A stretch of 64,000 nucleotides of DNA from Nocardioides halotolerans DSM 19273. Its GTDB lineage: Bacteria > Actinomycetota > Actinomycetes > Propionibacteriales > Nocardioidaceae. A model generated the notes under the pieces. It was not told the origin of the DNA. It worked only from the letters and a program-made list of their open reading frames with translations, and ran no database searches. The position numbers and the translations under genes are program-made. Within the stretch, counting starts at the first letter, position 1, and each line of letters opens with the position of its first letter. The stretch lies in assembly GCF_000422805.1 (NCBI RefSeq), contig NZ_KE383922.1, forward strand, positions 1-64,000. The letters run 5' to 3'. This document shows positions 43,239 through 51,550 of this stretch, piece after piece.

Positions 43239-43400
43239 ATGCAACACAAGAGGCTGCTGTTCTTCGGCGTGGTGACCCTGATCCTCGCGGTCCTGGCCAT
43301 CATGGTGATCGTCGGCATCGTCCAGGGCGGCGACGCCGACCAGGGCGACACGGGCGACGATCCCTACGTCGTGCCGGTGGGCAGTACGTTCCTGCCATGA
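43239..43400 (+). CDS. 53-residue membrane protein
   Basis: MQHKRLLFFGVVTLILAVLAIM, one hydrophobic helix, then an acidic Gly/Asp linker and VVPVGSTFLP. CGGAGGGC lies directly before ATG 43239, and its TGA overlaps the next gene's ATG (ATGA), which supports expression. Unknown function. Confidence 0.65.
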   Translation: MQHKRLLFFGVVTLILAVLAIMVIVGIVQGGDADQGDTGDDPYVVPVGSTFLP

Positions 43401-43576
43401 GCTACTGGTTCTGTCTCAACCACCACGCGGTCGAGGGCCAGGACGGCTGCGCCTACAAGGACCGCCTGGGGCCCTACGACACCGAGGCCGAGGCCGCGCG
43501 CGCGCTCGAGAAGGTCAAGGAGCGCAACGAGGAGTGGGACAACGACCCACGCTGGAACGACAAGCCCGCCGACTGA
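43397..43576 (+). CDS. 59-residue conserved actinobacterial protein (SPOR-like)
   Basis: MSYWFCLNHHAVEGQDGCAYKDRLGPYDTEAEAARALEKV; two Cys and two adjacent His precede a helix. Proteins of this pattern, with LGPY-T-EA, are common in actinobacteria and sometimes annotated as SPOR-domain. Coupled by ATGA to the upstream 53-residue gene. Function unknown; Cys/His could bind zinc. Confidence 0.8.
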   Translation: MSYWFCLNHHAVEGQDGCAYKDRLGPYDTEAEAARALEKVKERNEEWDNDPRWNDKPAD

Positions 43577-43577
43577 G

Positions 43578-43850
43578 GTGGCGATCCCGCAGGGTCACAA
43601 GGCCTCGCCCTGGCCGTTCGTGGCCATGATCGGCATGGCCGGCTGCTTCTTCGTCTACGCCGCCAGCGGGCTGCTCGCCCCGTGGTACGGCGTGGTGCTG
43701 CTGCTGGTGATCTGGGTGGTGCTGTTCGTGGTCACCACCCGCTGGTGGACCCCGCACCCGAAGCGGACGCTGCTGCTGCCGCTGGTCGCGATCGTCGTGT
43801 GGTTCGGCGTGATCACTGCCGGTGAGGTGCTCTTCGACTGGACGGCGTGA
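43578..43850 (+). CDS. Three-helix membrane protein
   Basis: 90 aa with three membrane helices (FVAMIGMAGCFFVYAASGLL; VVLLLVIWVVLFVVTTRWW; LLLPLVAIVVWFGVITAG). GTG 43578 is one base after the preceding stop, so it is probably translated by coupling. Unknown function; typical small actinobacterial membrane protein. Confidence 0.75.
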   Translation: MAIPQGHKASPWPFVAMIGMAGCFFVYAASGLLAPWYGVVLLLVIWVVLFVVTTRWWTPHPKRTLLLPLVAIVVWFGVITAGEVLFDWTA

Positions 43851-43853
43851 GCC

Positions 43854-45023
43854 TCACCGAGGGCTGACGCGCAGGATCACGTCGCGCCGTCCGCCGTTGT
43901 CGGTGGTGACGAGCAGGTCGCCGTTCTCGGCGCTGGTGACCTGACGGATCCGGCCGTAGTGGCGCAGCACCCGCGGCGCGCGCACCCGCTTCAGCTTCCC
44001 CGGGTCGTCGAAGGTCAGGAACAGCACCCGGCTGGCCTTGAGGCACGCCACCGCGAGCGCGCCGTCGAGGGCGCCCCACTTGGCGCCGTCCACGAACCCG
44101 CCGCCGGAGGTCGCGAGCGTCGGGTTGCCGGAGCGCCAGCGGGCCCTGACCTGCTTGCCGGGCAGCGACTGGTCGGTCATCGGGACGGACTCGTTGTAGC
44201 CCGGCACCGGGTTGTAGCCGTAGTCACCGCCGTTGACGAGCAGGTTGACCTCGTCGTCGCGGAACGTGCCCTGCTCGATGCTCCAGAGCGTGCCGTCGGC
44301 GCGCTCCGCGACGCCCTGGACGTTGCGGTGGCCGTAGGTGTGCACGTAGCGCCGAGGGCCGCTCTCCGCCGCGAACGGGTTCTCCGGCCACGGCGCCCCG
44401 GTGAACCTGTCGAGCCGCAGCGTCTTGCCGCCGAGCGAGTCGAGGTCCTCGGGGTTGGTGCCCTGGGCGGCGTCACCGGTGCCGACGAGCAGCGACCCGT
44501 CGCTCGTCACGAGCAGCCGGCACCCGCCGTGCCGCCCGCTGCTGGTCGGGAAGCCGCCGACCAGCACCTTGTCCATCCTCGCCTTGCGCAGCCGCTTGTC
44601 GAGCGTCCAGGCGGTGACGTGCACGTCGTGGCCGCCGTTGCCGGTGAAGCCGCCCTGGCAGACGTAGATGCGGTGGTTGGTCCTGAAGTCAGGATCGACC
44701 TCGAGCCCCAGCAGGCCGGTCTCGCCCGAGACCCAGACCGAACGCCGCGGGAACGCGACCCGGCGTACCTTGCCGCGCTTGAAGACCGACAGCGTGGCCC
44801 GGTCGCGCTGGGTGAAGATCAAGGCCCCGCCCGGCAGCGTCTTCACGTCCCACGGGTGGTCGAGGTGCCGGACGACGGTGGTGACCTTGAGCTTGGGCAG
44901 GGGCTTGCGCTCGGCGCGCTCGACCGGTGCCGGCTCTGCCTCCGCCGCCGGCGGGCCAGCCGCGGCTACCGGAGTTGCCGGAGCGAGCAGGACCAGGACG
45001 ACTGCGAGCAGCACCGAGCGCAT
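43854..45023 (-). CDS. PQQ-dependent sugar dehydrogenase family, secreted
   Basis: 389 aa with a signal peptide (MRSVLLAVVLVLLAPATPVAAA). The glucose/sorbosone dehydrogenase propeller follows: LDHPWDVKTLPGGALIFTQR, GETGLLGLEVDPDF, GGCRLLVTSDGSLLVGTGDA, THTYGHRNVQG-like YVHTYGHRNVQGVAER, EVNLLVNGGDYGYNPVPGY. Catalytic His and Arg lie in GHRNVQG. It oxidises an extracellular sugar or aldose if PQQ is available; many actinobacterial members have no known substrate. ATG 45023 begins the signal peptide; the upstream in-frame start at 45077 is less likely. Confidence 0.9.
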   Translation of the reverse strand: MRSVLLAVVLVLLAPATPVAAAGPPAAEAEPAPVERAERKPLPKLKVTTVVRHLDHPWDVKTLPGGALIFTQRDRATLSVFKRGKVRRVAFPRRSVWVSGETGLLGLEVDPDFRTNHRIYVCQGGFTGNGGHDVHVTAWTLDKRLRKARMDKVLVGGFPTSSGRHGGCRLLVTSDGSLLVGTGDAAQGTNPEDLDSLGGKTLRLDRFTGAPWPENPFAAESGPRRYVHTYGHRNVQGVAERADGTLWSIEQGTFRDDEVNLLVNGGDYGYNPVPGYNESVPMTDQSLPGKQVRARWRSGNPTLATSGGGFVDGAKWGALDGALAVACLKASRVLFLTFDDPGKLKRVRAPRVLRHYGRIRQVTSAENGDLLVTTDNGGRRDVILRVSPR

Positions 45024-45072
45024 GCCCGCGACCGTACTCCGACGGGTTGCGAAGTGCCGTCGACCAGACAGT

Positions 45073-45095
45073 GACACATCCGTGCTCTATGTGTC
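45073..45095. promoter_or_regulatory. Inverted repeat upstream of the AbiEi-like gene
   Basis: GACACAT (45073-45079) and ATGTGTC (45089-45095) flank 9 bases in the divergent gap between the sugar dehydrogenase and the AbiEi-like gene. AbiEi-type proteins repress their own promoters by binding inverted repeats, so it is a candidate operator. Confidence 0.35.
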
Positions 45096-45190
45096 CCCGA
45101 AGTCTGCACAGTCGAGAACATCGAGGTCGGCATCCACAGGGACGCGTGAGCGACCGAACGACGGACCCACATCCGGGCAGGGTTCCGGAC

Positions 45191-46168
45191 GTGACCATCC
45201 CGGACATCCTGCTCGCGCAAGACGGCGTCATCTCTCGACGGCAGGTCCTCGAGGCCGGCGACCGTCCGTGCGACATCAGACGACGCTTGCGACGTCGCGA
45301 GTGGAAACCAGTTCATCCAGGGGTCTACGTCAACCACACAGGGCCGCCGACATGGAACCAGCTGGCCTGGGCGGCCGTGCTGTTCTACTGGCCCGCGGCC
45401 CTCGAGGGAGCGTCGGCGCTGCACGCCCACAACGTGCGTGGTTACGAACCTCGGCGCGGGGCGCCCATCCGCGTATGCGTCGACCGGACTCGCACGATCA
45501 GGAGGCGTGTGGGGATCACCGTCTACCAGGTGGCCCGTGCTGAGTCTCAGTGCAACATGGTGCTCTCACCGCCTCGCCAATCGGTCGAGCATGCTCTCCT
45601 GAGCGTCGCGTCGCGCAAGAAGAGGCTGGACTCCTGCGTCGCGACGGTCGCGGATGCCGTGCAGGACGGCCGCACGACGGCGAAGCGGTTGAGGTCGGCC
45701 CTCGCCGATCGACCCAAGCTCAGGCACCGGGCTCTCCTCCGACAGCTCTTGGGAGACGTCGACGAAGGTGTGCGCTCGGTCCTCGAGTACCGCTACAAGA
45801 AGTACGTCGAGCACGCCCACGGGCTACCGCGTGCCGAGCGACAGCAGCCATGGGTCCTGGGCGGCAAGAAGAAGTATCCCGATGTCGAGTACGAGGACCA
45901 GAACGTGCTGGTGCATCTCGACGGTCGCGTCGGCCACGCCGACTCGCTCGACAGGTGGTCAGACTTCGAGGCGGATCTCGCCGGGGCCATCGATCGCATT
46001 GTCAGCGTGCGCATCGGATGGGGACAGGTCCTGGACCCGTGTCGCCTTGCCGCGGCGGTCGGCGCACTGCTGCACCAGCGGGGTTGGACCGGCCGACCGT
46101 TCCCGTGTTCGCCGATGTGCACCGCATTTGAGACACCTGACGACTCAGATGTGGCACAAAGCGATTGA
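45191..46168 (+). CDS. AbiEi-like winged helix / PD-(D/E)XK-like nuclease domain protein
   Basis: 325 aa. The N terminus (LLAQDGVISRRQVLEAGDRPCDIRRRLRRREWKPVHPGVYVNH) is the AbiEi antitoxin-type winged helix. The C terminus (YPDVEYEDQNVLVHLDGRVGHADSLDRWSDFEADLAG) resembles the DUF559/Vsr nuclease fold, but the acidic catalytic residue expected before LDG is His242, so the enzyme may be inactive. There is no AbiEii toxin partner. The common actinobacterial family is of unknown role, possibly defensive. GTG 45191. Surrounding base composition looks less GC-rich than the neighbours. Confidence 0.75.
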   Translation: MTIPDILLAQDGVISRRQVLEAGDRPCDIRRRLRRREWKPVHPGVYVNHTGPPTWNQLAWAAVLFYWPAALEGASALHAHNVRGYEPRRGAPIRVCVDRTRTIRRRVGITVYQVARAESQCNMVLSPPRQSVEHALLSVASRKKRLDSCVATVADAVQDGRTTAKRLRSALADRPKLRHRALLRQLLGDVDEGVRSVLEYRYKKYVEHAHGLPRAERQQPWVLGGKKKYPDVEYEDQNVLVHLDGRVGHADSLDRWSDFEADLAGAIDRIVSVRIGWGQVLDPCRLAAAVGALLHQRGWTGRPFPCSPMCTAFETPDDSDVAQSD

Positions 46169-46196
46169 GTCGCGCGGGGGGCGCGTGCGATTCAGG

Positions 46197-46244
46197 GACT
46201 GCACCACAACAGAGCCACCCTGCGCCCCCATTTGTGGTGCAGTC
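46197..46244. terminator. Bidirectional terminator between convergent genes
   Basis: GACTGCACCACAA (46197-46209) pairs perfectly with TTGTGGTGCAGTC (46232-46244). A second pair CGACTCA/TGAGTCG (46141-46147, 46166-46172) lies within the AbiEi-like 3' end, and CGACTCA recurs at 46252. It separates two convergent transcripts. Confidence 0.7.
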
Positions 46245-46255
46245 GGAGGGACGAC

Positions 46256-46864
46256 TCAGAGCCAGCCGTACCCGTCAGCGGTGATGACGGCCTCGGTGCG
46301 GTTCGCCGCACCGGTCTTGCCGATCGCCGAGGACAGGTGGTTGCGCACGGTGCCCTCCGACAGGAACAGCTTGCGCGCGATGGTCGCGACCGACGAGCCG
46401 TCGCGCGCGGCGCGCAGCACCTCGGTCTCCCGCTGGGTCAGCGGTGACTCGCCGGCGACGAGCGAGTCGGTGGCCAGGGCGGGGTCGACCACGCGGAGGC
46501 CGGCGTGCACGCGGCGTACGGCGTCGGCCAGCTGGGCGGCGGGTGTGTCCTTCACGACGAACCCGGCCGCGCCGGCCTGAAGAGCCCGCCTCAGGTAGCC
46601 CGGCCGGCCGAACGTCGTCACGATGAGCACCTTCGTGGACGGCGAGACGCGACGCACCTCCGCCGTCGCCGCGATCCCGTCGAGACCCGGCATCTCCACG
46701 TCGAGCAGCGCCACGTCGGGGTGGTGCTCGAGGACGGCCGGTACGACGGCGTCGCCGGCCCCGACCTCGGTCACCACCTCGAGGTCGGACTCGAGGTTGA
46801 GCAGCGCGGCCAGCGCACCGCGGACCAGTGCCTGGTCGTCGGCGAGCAGCAGCCGGATCGTCAT
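46256..46864 (-). CDS. DesR/NarL-type response regulator
   Basis: 202 aa. Receiver: TIRLLLADDQALVRGALAALL with Asp in VALLDVEMPGLDG and Lys in FVVKDTPAAQ. LuxR-type helix-turn-helix: LTQRETEVLRAARDGSSVATIARKLFLSEGTVRNHLSSAIGKTGAANRTEAV. This is the DesR layout, regulating membrane-lipid or efflux genes. ATG 46864 overlaps the kinase stop by 4 bases. It probably controls the ABC exporter operon it belongs to, through the palindromes at 49759-49787. Confidence 0.94.
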   Translation of the reverse strand: MTIRLLLADDQALVRGALAALLNLESDLEVVTEVGAGDAVVPAVLEHHPDVALLDVEMPGLDGIAATAEVRRVSPSTKVLIVTTFGRPGYLRRALQAGAAGFVVKDTPAAQLADAVRRVHAGLRVVDPALATDSLVAGESPLTQRETEVLRAARDGSSVATIARKLFLSEGTVRNHLSSAIGKTGAANRTEAVITADGYGWL

Positions 46865-47991
46865 GGCCGGACGACCGAGAGGGAGAACCCGGGGGAGAGG
46901 TCGCGCGTGACGACCGAGGCGCCCACCTCGGCGGCCCGCTCGCGCAGCCCCGCCAGCCCGGAGCCGCCCTGCTCGGGCGACGCCGTGGCGGACCCGTCGT
47001 CGCGGACCTCAGCGCTGGTCGGCGTCAGCACGACCTCGCAGCGCCGGGCGCCGGAGTGCCGGATCACGTTGGTGACGCCCTCCCGCACGGTCCAGGCGAA
47101 CAGCTCGCGCAGCTCGGTCGGGACGTCGTCGGTCGAGTTGGGCAGCTCGGCCTCGATCTCGGCGGCGCGCAGCGCGACCCGGGCGCGCACCAGCTCGCCG
47201 GGCAGGGTGATGTCGCGGTAGCCCTCGACCGCACGGCGTACGTCGTGCAGCGCGTCGCGGCTGAGCCGCTCGAGGTCGGCGAGCTCGGTGCGAGCACGGT
47301 CGAGGTCGACGTCGAGGAGCTTCTGCGCGAGCTCGGCCTTCACGGTGATGACGGTCAGCGAGTGACCGAGGATGTCGTGGAGGTCGCGGGCGAAGCGGGT
47401 GCGCTCGTTGTCGACGGCGAGTCGGGCATTCTCGAGCTGTGCGTTGACGAGGTCGATGTTGCGGGTCATCACGGCCCGCATGCCGAAGACGGCCACGGAG
47501 GCGGCCATGATGCCGAACGCCGTGCCGACCTGGCTGCCCCAGTCCTCCCGGGCGCCGAGGGCGATGGTTCCCACGACCAGGCCCACCGCGATGGGGGCGG
47601 CCACCCGGAACGGGAAGACCATCACGCACGCGACGCTGACGTAGACCACGCACGCCAGCCCGGGCTCGCCCACGCTGGCGATGGTCACGGCGGCGAGGCC
47701 CACCAGCACGCCGAGGTAGGGCAACGACCAGCTCAGGGGCGGGGTGTCGACCAGGCGCTGCCGGTCGGCCCGGGCCCTGACCCACAGCGACATGTAGGCG
47801 CCGGCGAACGCCAGCGTGCTCGCGATGCCCAGGAGGCCGCGTGCCTCGTCGCGGTGCTGCCAGCCCTCGAGCAGCGGGTTGAGGAGGAAGAACAGCCAGA
47901 TGGCTGCGAACAGCGGACCCATCCGGCCCGTCGAGCCGGGGGTCGACACCCCCGGCACCGGCGTGACCGGCTCGGTCTTGCTCACAGGCAT
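46861..47991 (-). CDS. DesK-type histidine kinase
   Basis: 376 aa. Five to six membrane helices (residues 25-160), then HisKA_3 with the phospho-acceptor His in RTRFARDLHDILGHSLTVITVKAEL, and the ATPase domain with GVTNVIRHSGA and GGSGLAGLRERAAEVGASV. Partner of the response regulator just downstream. ATG 47991, eight bases after the permease stop. Signal may be membrane state or an antimicrobial sensed with the exporter. Confidence 0.92.
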   Translation of the reverse strand: MPVSKTEPVTPVPGVSTPGSTGRMGPLFAAIWLFFLLNPLLEGWQHRDEARGLLGIASTLAFAGAYMSLWVRARADRQRLVDTPPLSWSLPYLGVLVGLAAVTIASVGEPGLACVVYVSVACVMVFPFRVAAPIAVGLVVGTIALGAREDWGSQVGTAFGIMAASVAVFGMRAVMTRNIDLVNAQLENARLAVDNERTRFARDLHDILGHSLTVITVKAELAQKLLDVDLDRARTELADLERLSRDALHDVRRAVEGYRDITLPGELVRARVALRAAEIEAELPNSTDDVPTELRELFAWTVREGVTNVIRHSGARRCEVVLTPTSAEVRDDGSATASPEQGGSGLAGLRERAAEVGASVVTRDLSPGFSLSVVRP

Positions 47992-47999
47992 CAAGGTAG

Positions 48000-48785
48000 T
48001 CACACGCGGGCGGTGTCCTTGCTCATCCGCCACGCCGCGCCGAGGACGAAGACGGCGAGCCACCCGACGGCGTTGACCACGGCGTACCACGGCAGCTCCC
48101 CGGTCAGCGGGGCGCGCGTGACCTCGGCGACCCCGAACATGGGCGTCCACTGCGCGACGTGCCAGATCAGGCTGCTGTGGTCGTCGATCGGGATGAACAC
48201 GTCGCCGAGGAACGACATCAGCGCCAGGCCGGGACCGAGGACCTGCATGGCGTTCTCGCCGGGCACGAGGTAGCCGACGAAGACCCCGAGCGCCGCGAAG
48301 ACGAGCGTGCAGAGGATCGCGAGCACGGCGCACGCGAGCCACCTCCCGGCGGGCATGTCGGGCTTGCCCTGGACGAGCCCCGCGACGTTCACGACCAGCA
48401 CGGCGATCGCGCCCATCACGAGCGCGACCATGGCCTTGATGCCGATGTAGACGACCGGGCTGAGCGGGGTCAGCCGCAGCTGCCGCGACCAGCCCATCGC
48501 GCGTTCCATGGCGACCATGGCGCCGGCCGCCGCGGCGGTCAGCGCAGCGCCGTACAGCGCCATCGACACCAGGATGTACGCCGCGGCGTTGCCGTGGCCG
48601 ACGTCGTCGTTCCACCCCTTGACGCCGCCGAAGGCGAAGAACAGCCCGGCGGGGAGGACCAGGGTGAAGATGATGGTGCGGCGATTGCGCAGCATCCGCT
48701 TGATCTCGATGCGCAGGATCGTCGCGTTGAGGCCGCCGTACGGCGGGACCTTGCGCGTGGTCGGGTCGACGGTGGCGGTGCTCAT
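48000..48785 (-). CDS. ABC-2 type transporter permease
   Basis: 261 aa with six membrane helices; FTLVLPAGLFFAFGG and VAMERAMGWSRQLRLTPLSP are ABC-2 family motifs. It forms an exporter with the ATPase gene upstream (4-base overlap) and is probably linked to drug or lipid export. Placement before a DesK/DesR pair is a widespread actinobacterial arrangement. Confidence 0.92.
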   Translation of the reverse strand: MSTATVDPTTRKVPPYGGLNATILRIEIKRMLRNRRTIIFTLVLPAGLFFAFGGVKGWNDDVGHGNAAAYILVSMALYGAALTAAAAGAMVAMERAMGWSRQLRLTPLSPVVYIGIKAMVALVMGAIAVLVVNVAGLVQGKPDMPAGRWLACAVLAILCTLVFAALGVFVGYLVPGENAMQVLGPGLALMSFLGDVFIPIDDHSSLIWHVAQWTPMFGVAEVTRAPLTGELPWYAVVNAVGWLAVFVLGAAWRMSKDTARV

Positions 48786-49714
48786 CGGTGGTCTCCCTCG
48801 TGGGTCAGGCTCAGGAACGCGTCCTCGAGGCCCTTCGACGTGATCTCCAGGTCGCGGGCGTCGGTCTCGGTCAGCAGGTAGCGCGCGACGGCGTCGCTGT
48901 CCTTGGTGTGGACCAGCACGGTCTCGCCGCGGACCTCGATCGCGTCGACGCCGCCGATGGCCGCGATCCGGTCGGTGTCGGCGTTCGCGAGCGTCGCCCG
49001 GACCGACCTGCCCGCCGCCAGCGCGCGGATCTCGGAGCCGCTGCCGTCGGCGACGATCCGGCCGTTGCTGATGAGCACGATCCGGTCGGCGTACTGGTCG
49101 GCCTCCTCGAGGTAGTGCGTCGCGAACAGCACCGTGCGGCCCTGCTGCGCGTCGCGGCGGATCGCCGACCAGAACGTCCGCCGTCCCTCGACGTCCATGC
49201 CGGTCGTGGGCTCGTCGAGGAGCAGCAGCGCGGGGTCGGGCAGCAGCGCCATCGCGAACCGCAGCCGCTGCTGCTCACCGCCGGAGCACTTGGCGACCTT
49301 GCGGTCGGCGATGCCGGTGATGCCGGCGTTCGCGAGCACCTCGTCGACGGGCTTGGTGTCGGCGAACAGGCTGGCGGTGTACTCCACCGTCTCCCGCACG
49401 CTCAGGTCCTTGATCAGGCCGCCGGTCTGCATCACGGCGCTGACCAGGCCGCGAGCGATCGCCTGCCGCGGCTCGAGACCCAGCACGCGCACGTCGCCGG
49501 TCGTCGGCCGTGACAGCCCGAGCACCATGTCGATCGTCGTCGTCTTGCCGGCGCCGTTCGGCCCGAGGAAGGCGACGACCTCGCCCTGCTGGAGCTCGAG
49601 GTCGATGCCGCGCACGGCCTTGACGTCACCGAACGACTTGGTCACCCCCGAGAGCGACACCGCGGGAACGGCGGCCGGTCGTGCGCCGGTCTCGACGAGC
49701 TGGGTCTGAGTCAT
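48782..49714 (-). CDS. ABC transporter ATP-binding protein
   Basis: 310 aa. Walker A GPNGAGKTTT, signature SGGEQQRLRFAMAL in KCSGGEQQ, Walker B LLLLDEPTTGMD, and H-loop ATHYLEEAD. DrrA-like subfamily, with a C-terminal domain of about 80 residues. It energises the downstream ABC-2 permease. First gene of the four-gene operon; ATG 49714. Confidence 0.94.
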   Translation of the reverse strand: MTQTQLVETGARPAAVPAVSLSGVTKSFGDVKAVRGIDLELQQGEVVAFLGPNGAGKTTTIDMVLGLSRPTTGDVRVLGLEPRQAIARGLVSAVMQTGGLIKDLSVRETVEYTASLFADTKPVDEVLANAGITGIADRKVAKCSGGEQQRLRFAMALLPDPALLLLDEPTTGMDVEGRRTFWSAIRRDAQQGRTVLFATHYLEEADQYADRIVLISNGRIVADGSGSEIRALAAGRSVRATLANADTDRIAAIGGVDAIEVRGETVLVHTKDSDAVARYLLTETDARDLEITSKGLEDAFLSLTHEGDHR

Positions 49715-49758
49715 GCCTCCAGCGTCGTGGCGTCGGCCGTTCGGTGCTTCCGCTCACC

Positions 49759-49787
49759 GTCACGAACTGGTCGTGACATCTGTCATG
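49759..49787. promoter_or_regulatory. Overlapping palindromes, candidate DesR operator
   Basis: GTCACGA (49759-49765) and TCGTGAC (49771-49777) flank 5 bases; the latter also forms CGTGACA-TC-TGTCATG (49772-49787), 6 of 7 paired. TGAC/GTCA half-sites of this type are bound by DesR-family regulators. They lie about 50 bases upstream of the ABC operon that encodes such a regulator. Confidence 0.5.
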
Positions 49788-49815
49788 CCCCAGGTTCAGT
49801 GGTGCCTGCCCGCAC

Positions 49816-49885
49816 GAAACTGGCGCTGACCGCATGGAGTTCCTTACGGTCAGCGGCAGTTTCACCGGGTACCCGGTGAAACTGC
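49816..49885. terminator. Overlapping hairpins after panB
   Basis: A perfect 32-base palindrome (49854-49885) follows the panB stop directly. A second hairpin pairs 49816-49831 with 49846-49861 (one mismatch). They share GGCAGTTT at 49854-49861, so only one can form at a time. The palindrome is a strong panB terminator; the alternative could matter for the ABC operon below. Confidence 0.7.
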
Positions 49886-49886
49886 C

Positions 49887-50756
49887 TCAGAACGTGTGCT
49901 CGGGCCCCGGGAACGTCCCGGCCCGCACGTCGTCGGCGTACGCCTTGGCCGCCTCGAGCAGCACGCCGTGCACGTCGGCGTACTGCTTCACGAACTTCGC
50001 CATCCGGCCGGTGCGCAGGCCGAAGGCGTCCTGCCAGACCAGCACCTGGCCGTCGGTCTCGTTGCCGGCGCCGATGCCGATCGTGGGGATGCGCAGCTTG
50101 CGGGTGACCTCGCCGGCGACGTCGCCGGGGACCATCTCCATCACGACGGCGAAGGCACCGGCGTCCTGGACGGCCTCGGCGTCGGCGAGCACACGGGCCG
50201 AGGTCTCGCCGCGGCCCTGCACGCGGTAGCCGCCCAGCGCGTGCTCGGACTGCGGGGTGAAGCCGATGTGCGCCATGACCGGGATGCCGCCCCGGGTGAG
50301 GCGCTCGATCTGGGGCGCCATCTCGACGCCTCCCTCGAGCTTCACGCAGTGCGCGCCGCCCTCCTTCATGAACCGCACGGCGGTGAGGTAGGCCTGCTCG
50401 GGCGAGGCCTGGTAGGAGCCGAAGGGCAGGTCGCCGACGACCAGCGCGCGGCGCACCGACCGCGATACCGCCCGGGTGAGCGGGATCAGCTCGTCGACGG
50501 TCACCGGCAGGGACGTCTCGTTGCCGTAGACGTTGTTGGAGGCGCTGTCGCCGACCAGCAGCACGTCGATCCCGGCCTCGTCGAACGTTTGTGCGGCGTA
50601 CTGCTCGTAGGCCGTGAGCATCGTGAACTTCTCGCCGCGCTCCTTCATCTCCCGGAGGTGGTGCGTGCGCACCTTCGCCGGACCCGACCTGGGGGCCGGC
50701 GCGGGGGCGTCGGCCTTGGCCGGACCGGTGCCGTAGGGGGCGGTCTCCTCGCTCAT
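49887..50756 (-). CDS. panB: 3-methyl-2-oxobutanoate hydroxymethyltransferase
   Basis: 289 aa pantothenate-pathway enzyme that adds a hydroxymethyl group from methylene-tetrahydrofolate to ketoisovalerate. Visible: [32 protein letters not shown] (metal Asp), [25 protein letters not shown], catalytic Glu in VMEMVPG and [21 protein letters not shown] 50756 with GGAGC upstream; a TAGCCT -10 at 50814-50819 (minus) is possible. Terminated by the palindrome just after its stop. Confidence 0.96.
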   Translation of the reverse strand: MSEETAPYGTGPAKADAPAPAPRSGPAKVRTHHLREMKERGEKFTMLTAYEQYAAQTFDEAGIDVLLVGDSASNNVYGNETSLPVTVDELIPLTRAVSRSVRRALVVGDLPFGSYQASPEQAYLTAVRFMKEGGAHCVKLEGGVEMAPQIERLTRGGIPVMAHIGFTPQSEHALGGYRVQGRGETSARVLADAEAVQDAGAFAVVMEMVPGDVAGEVTRKLRIPTIGIGAGNETDGQVLVWQDAFGLRTGRMAKFVKQYADVHGVLLEAAKAYADDVRAGTFPGPEHTF

Positions 50757-50854
50757 CGTCGAGCTCCCATCGTCGTCTCGCGGCTCCCGAGTGGAGTCCA
50801 CGGACTACTGAAGAGGCTAGCGACGTACGCGCCGGTAGCGGGCTGTGTTTGTCG

Positions 50855-51550
50855 TCACGCGTACGTCGCCACCACCGCGAGGTGGTCGCTGGCGGTCCGC
50901 ACCGTCACCACGTCGCTCGGCGCCGTCGGCCCGTGCACGTCGTCGACCCGCCGGGCGGGCCCGAGGGTGCCGCCCGCGTCCGGACGCGCGTCCCAGGCCG
51001 AGACCAGCCCGGGGATCCGGAAGCCGTGGAAGTTCGAGTCGCCGCAGGCGTACGTCGCGAGCCCCGCCGCCAGCGACTCGTCGACGAGCCGGAGCAGCGC
51101 GGCCGTCTCCAGCTGGTGCCGTGCGACGAGGCGGGGCCGGTCGGCGCGGAAGGCGTGGTCGGGGCCCTGCACCTGCGAGGCGAGGTGGAAGGCGATGAGC
51201 GAGACGAGGGTGCCGTCCACGAAGTCGCGCTGCACGGTGAGCCCGGCGCGCCGTGGCGGCTCCAGCCCCAGCAGCCGCCCGGAGCGGTCGGCCCGGCCCG
51301 GCGGGCTGAGTCGCCCGCTCCCGCGCACGACCCGCTCGAACCGGGTGCGTCGCGCCCCGGTCGCACAGCCGCCGAGCGCCGGTTGGTGCCACGCGTAGTC
51401 GCGGAAGCCCCGCAGCAGCCCGGCCCGCCACGGGTGCCACTCCTGGAGCGCCACCAGGTCGGGCTCGTGGTCGAGCACCGCCGCGACCGCCGCCCGGGCG
51501 TCGCGCCGGCCGAGGGTCCCGAGGACGTTGGCGGTCGCGACGACGAGCAC
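50855..51550 (-). CDS. Endonuclease/exonuclease/phosphatase family protein
   Basis: 231 aa EEP-fold hydrolase. TANVLG, catalytic Glu in LVALQEWHPW, GDSNFHGF (Asp-x-Asn) and SDHLAVVA (His) fit the family. Substrate may be DNA, phosphodiester lipid or inositol phosphate. GTG 51550 directly follows the VOC-like gene's stop. Confidence 0.88.
   Translation of the reverse strand: MLVVATANVLGTLGRRDARAAVAAVLDHEPDLVALQEWHPWRAGLLRGFRDYAWHQPALGGCATGARRTRFERVVRGSGRLSPPGRADRSGRLLGLEPPRRAGLTVQRDFVDGTLVSLIAFHLASQVQGPDHAFRADRPRLVARHQLETAALLRLVDESLAAGLATYACGDSNFHGFRIPGLVSAWDARPDAGGTLGPARRVDDVHGPTAPSDVVTVRTASDHLAVVATYA

Noticed and set aside
42823-43275. Protein-like frames on both strands through 42.75-43.2 kb
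   Set aside because: They cover conserved RNase P RNA core sequences and are not coding.
45191-46168. Complete AbiE toxin-antitoxin system
   Set aside because: Only an AbiEi-like protein is present; the following gene is a response regulator on the other strand.
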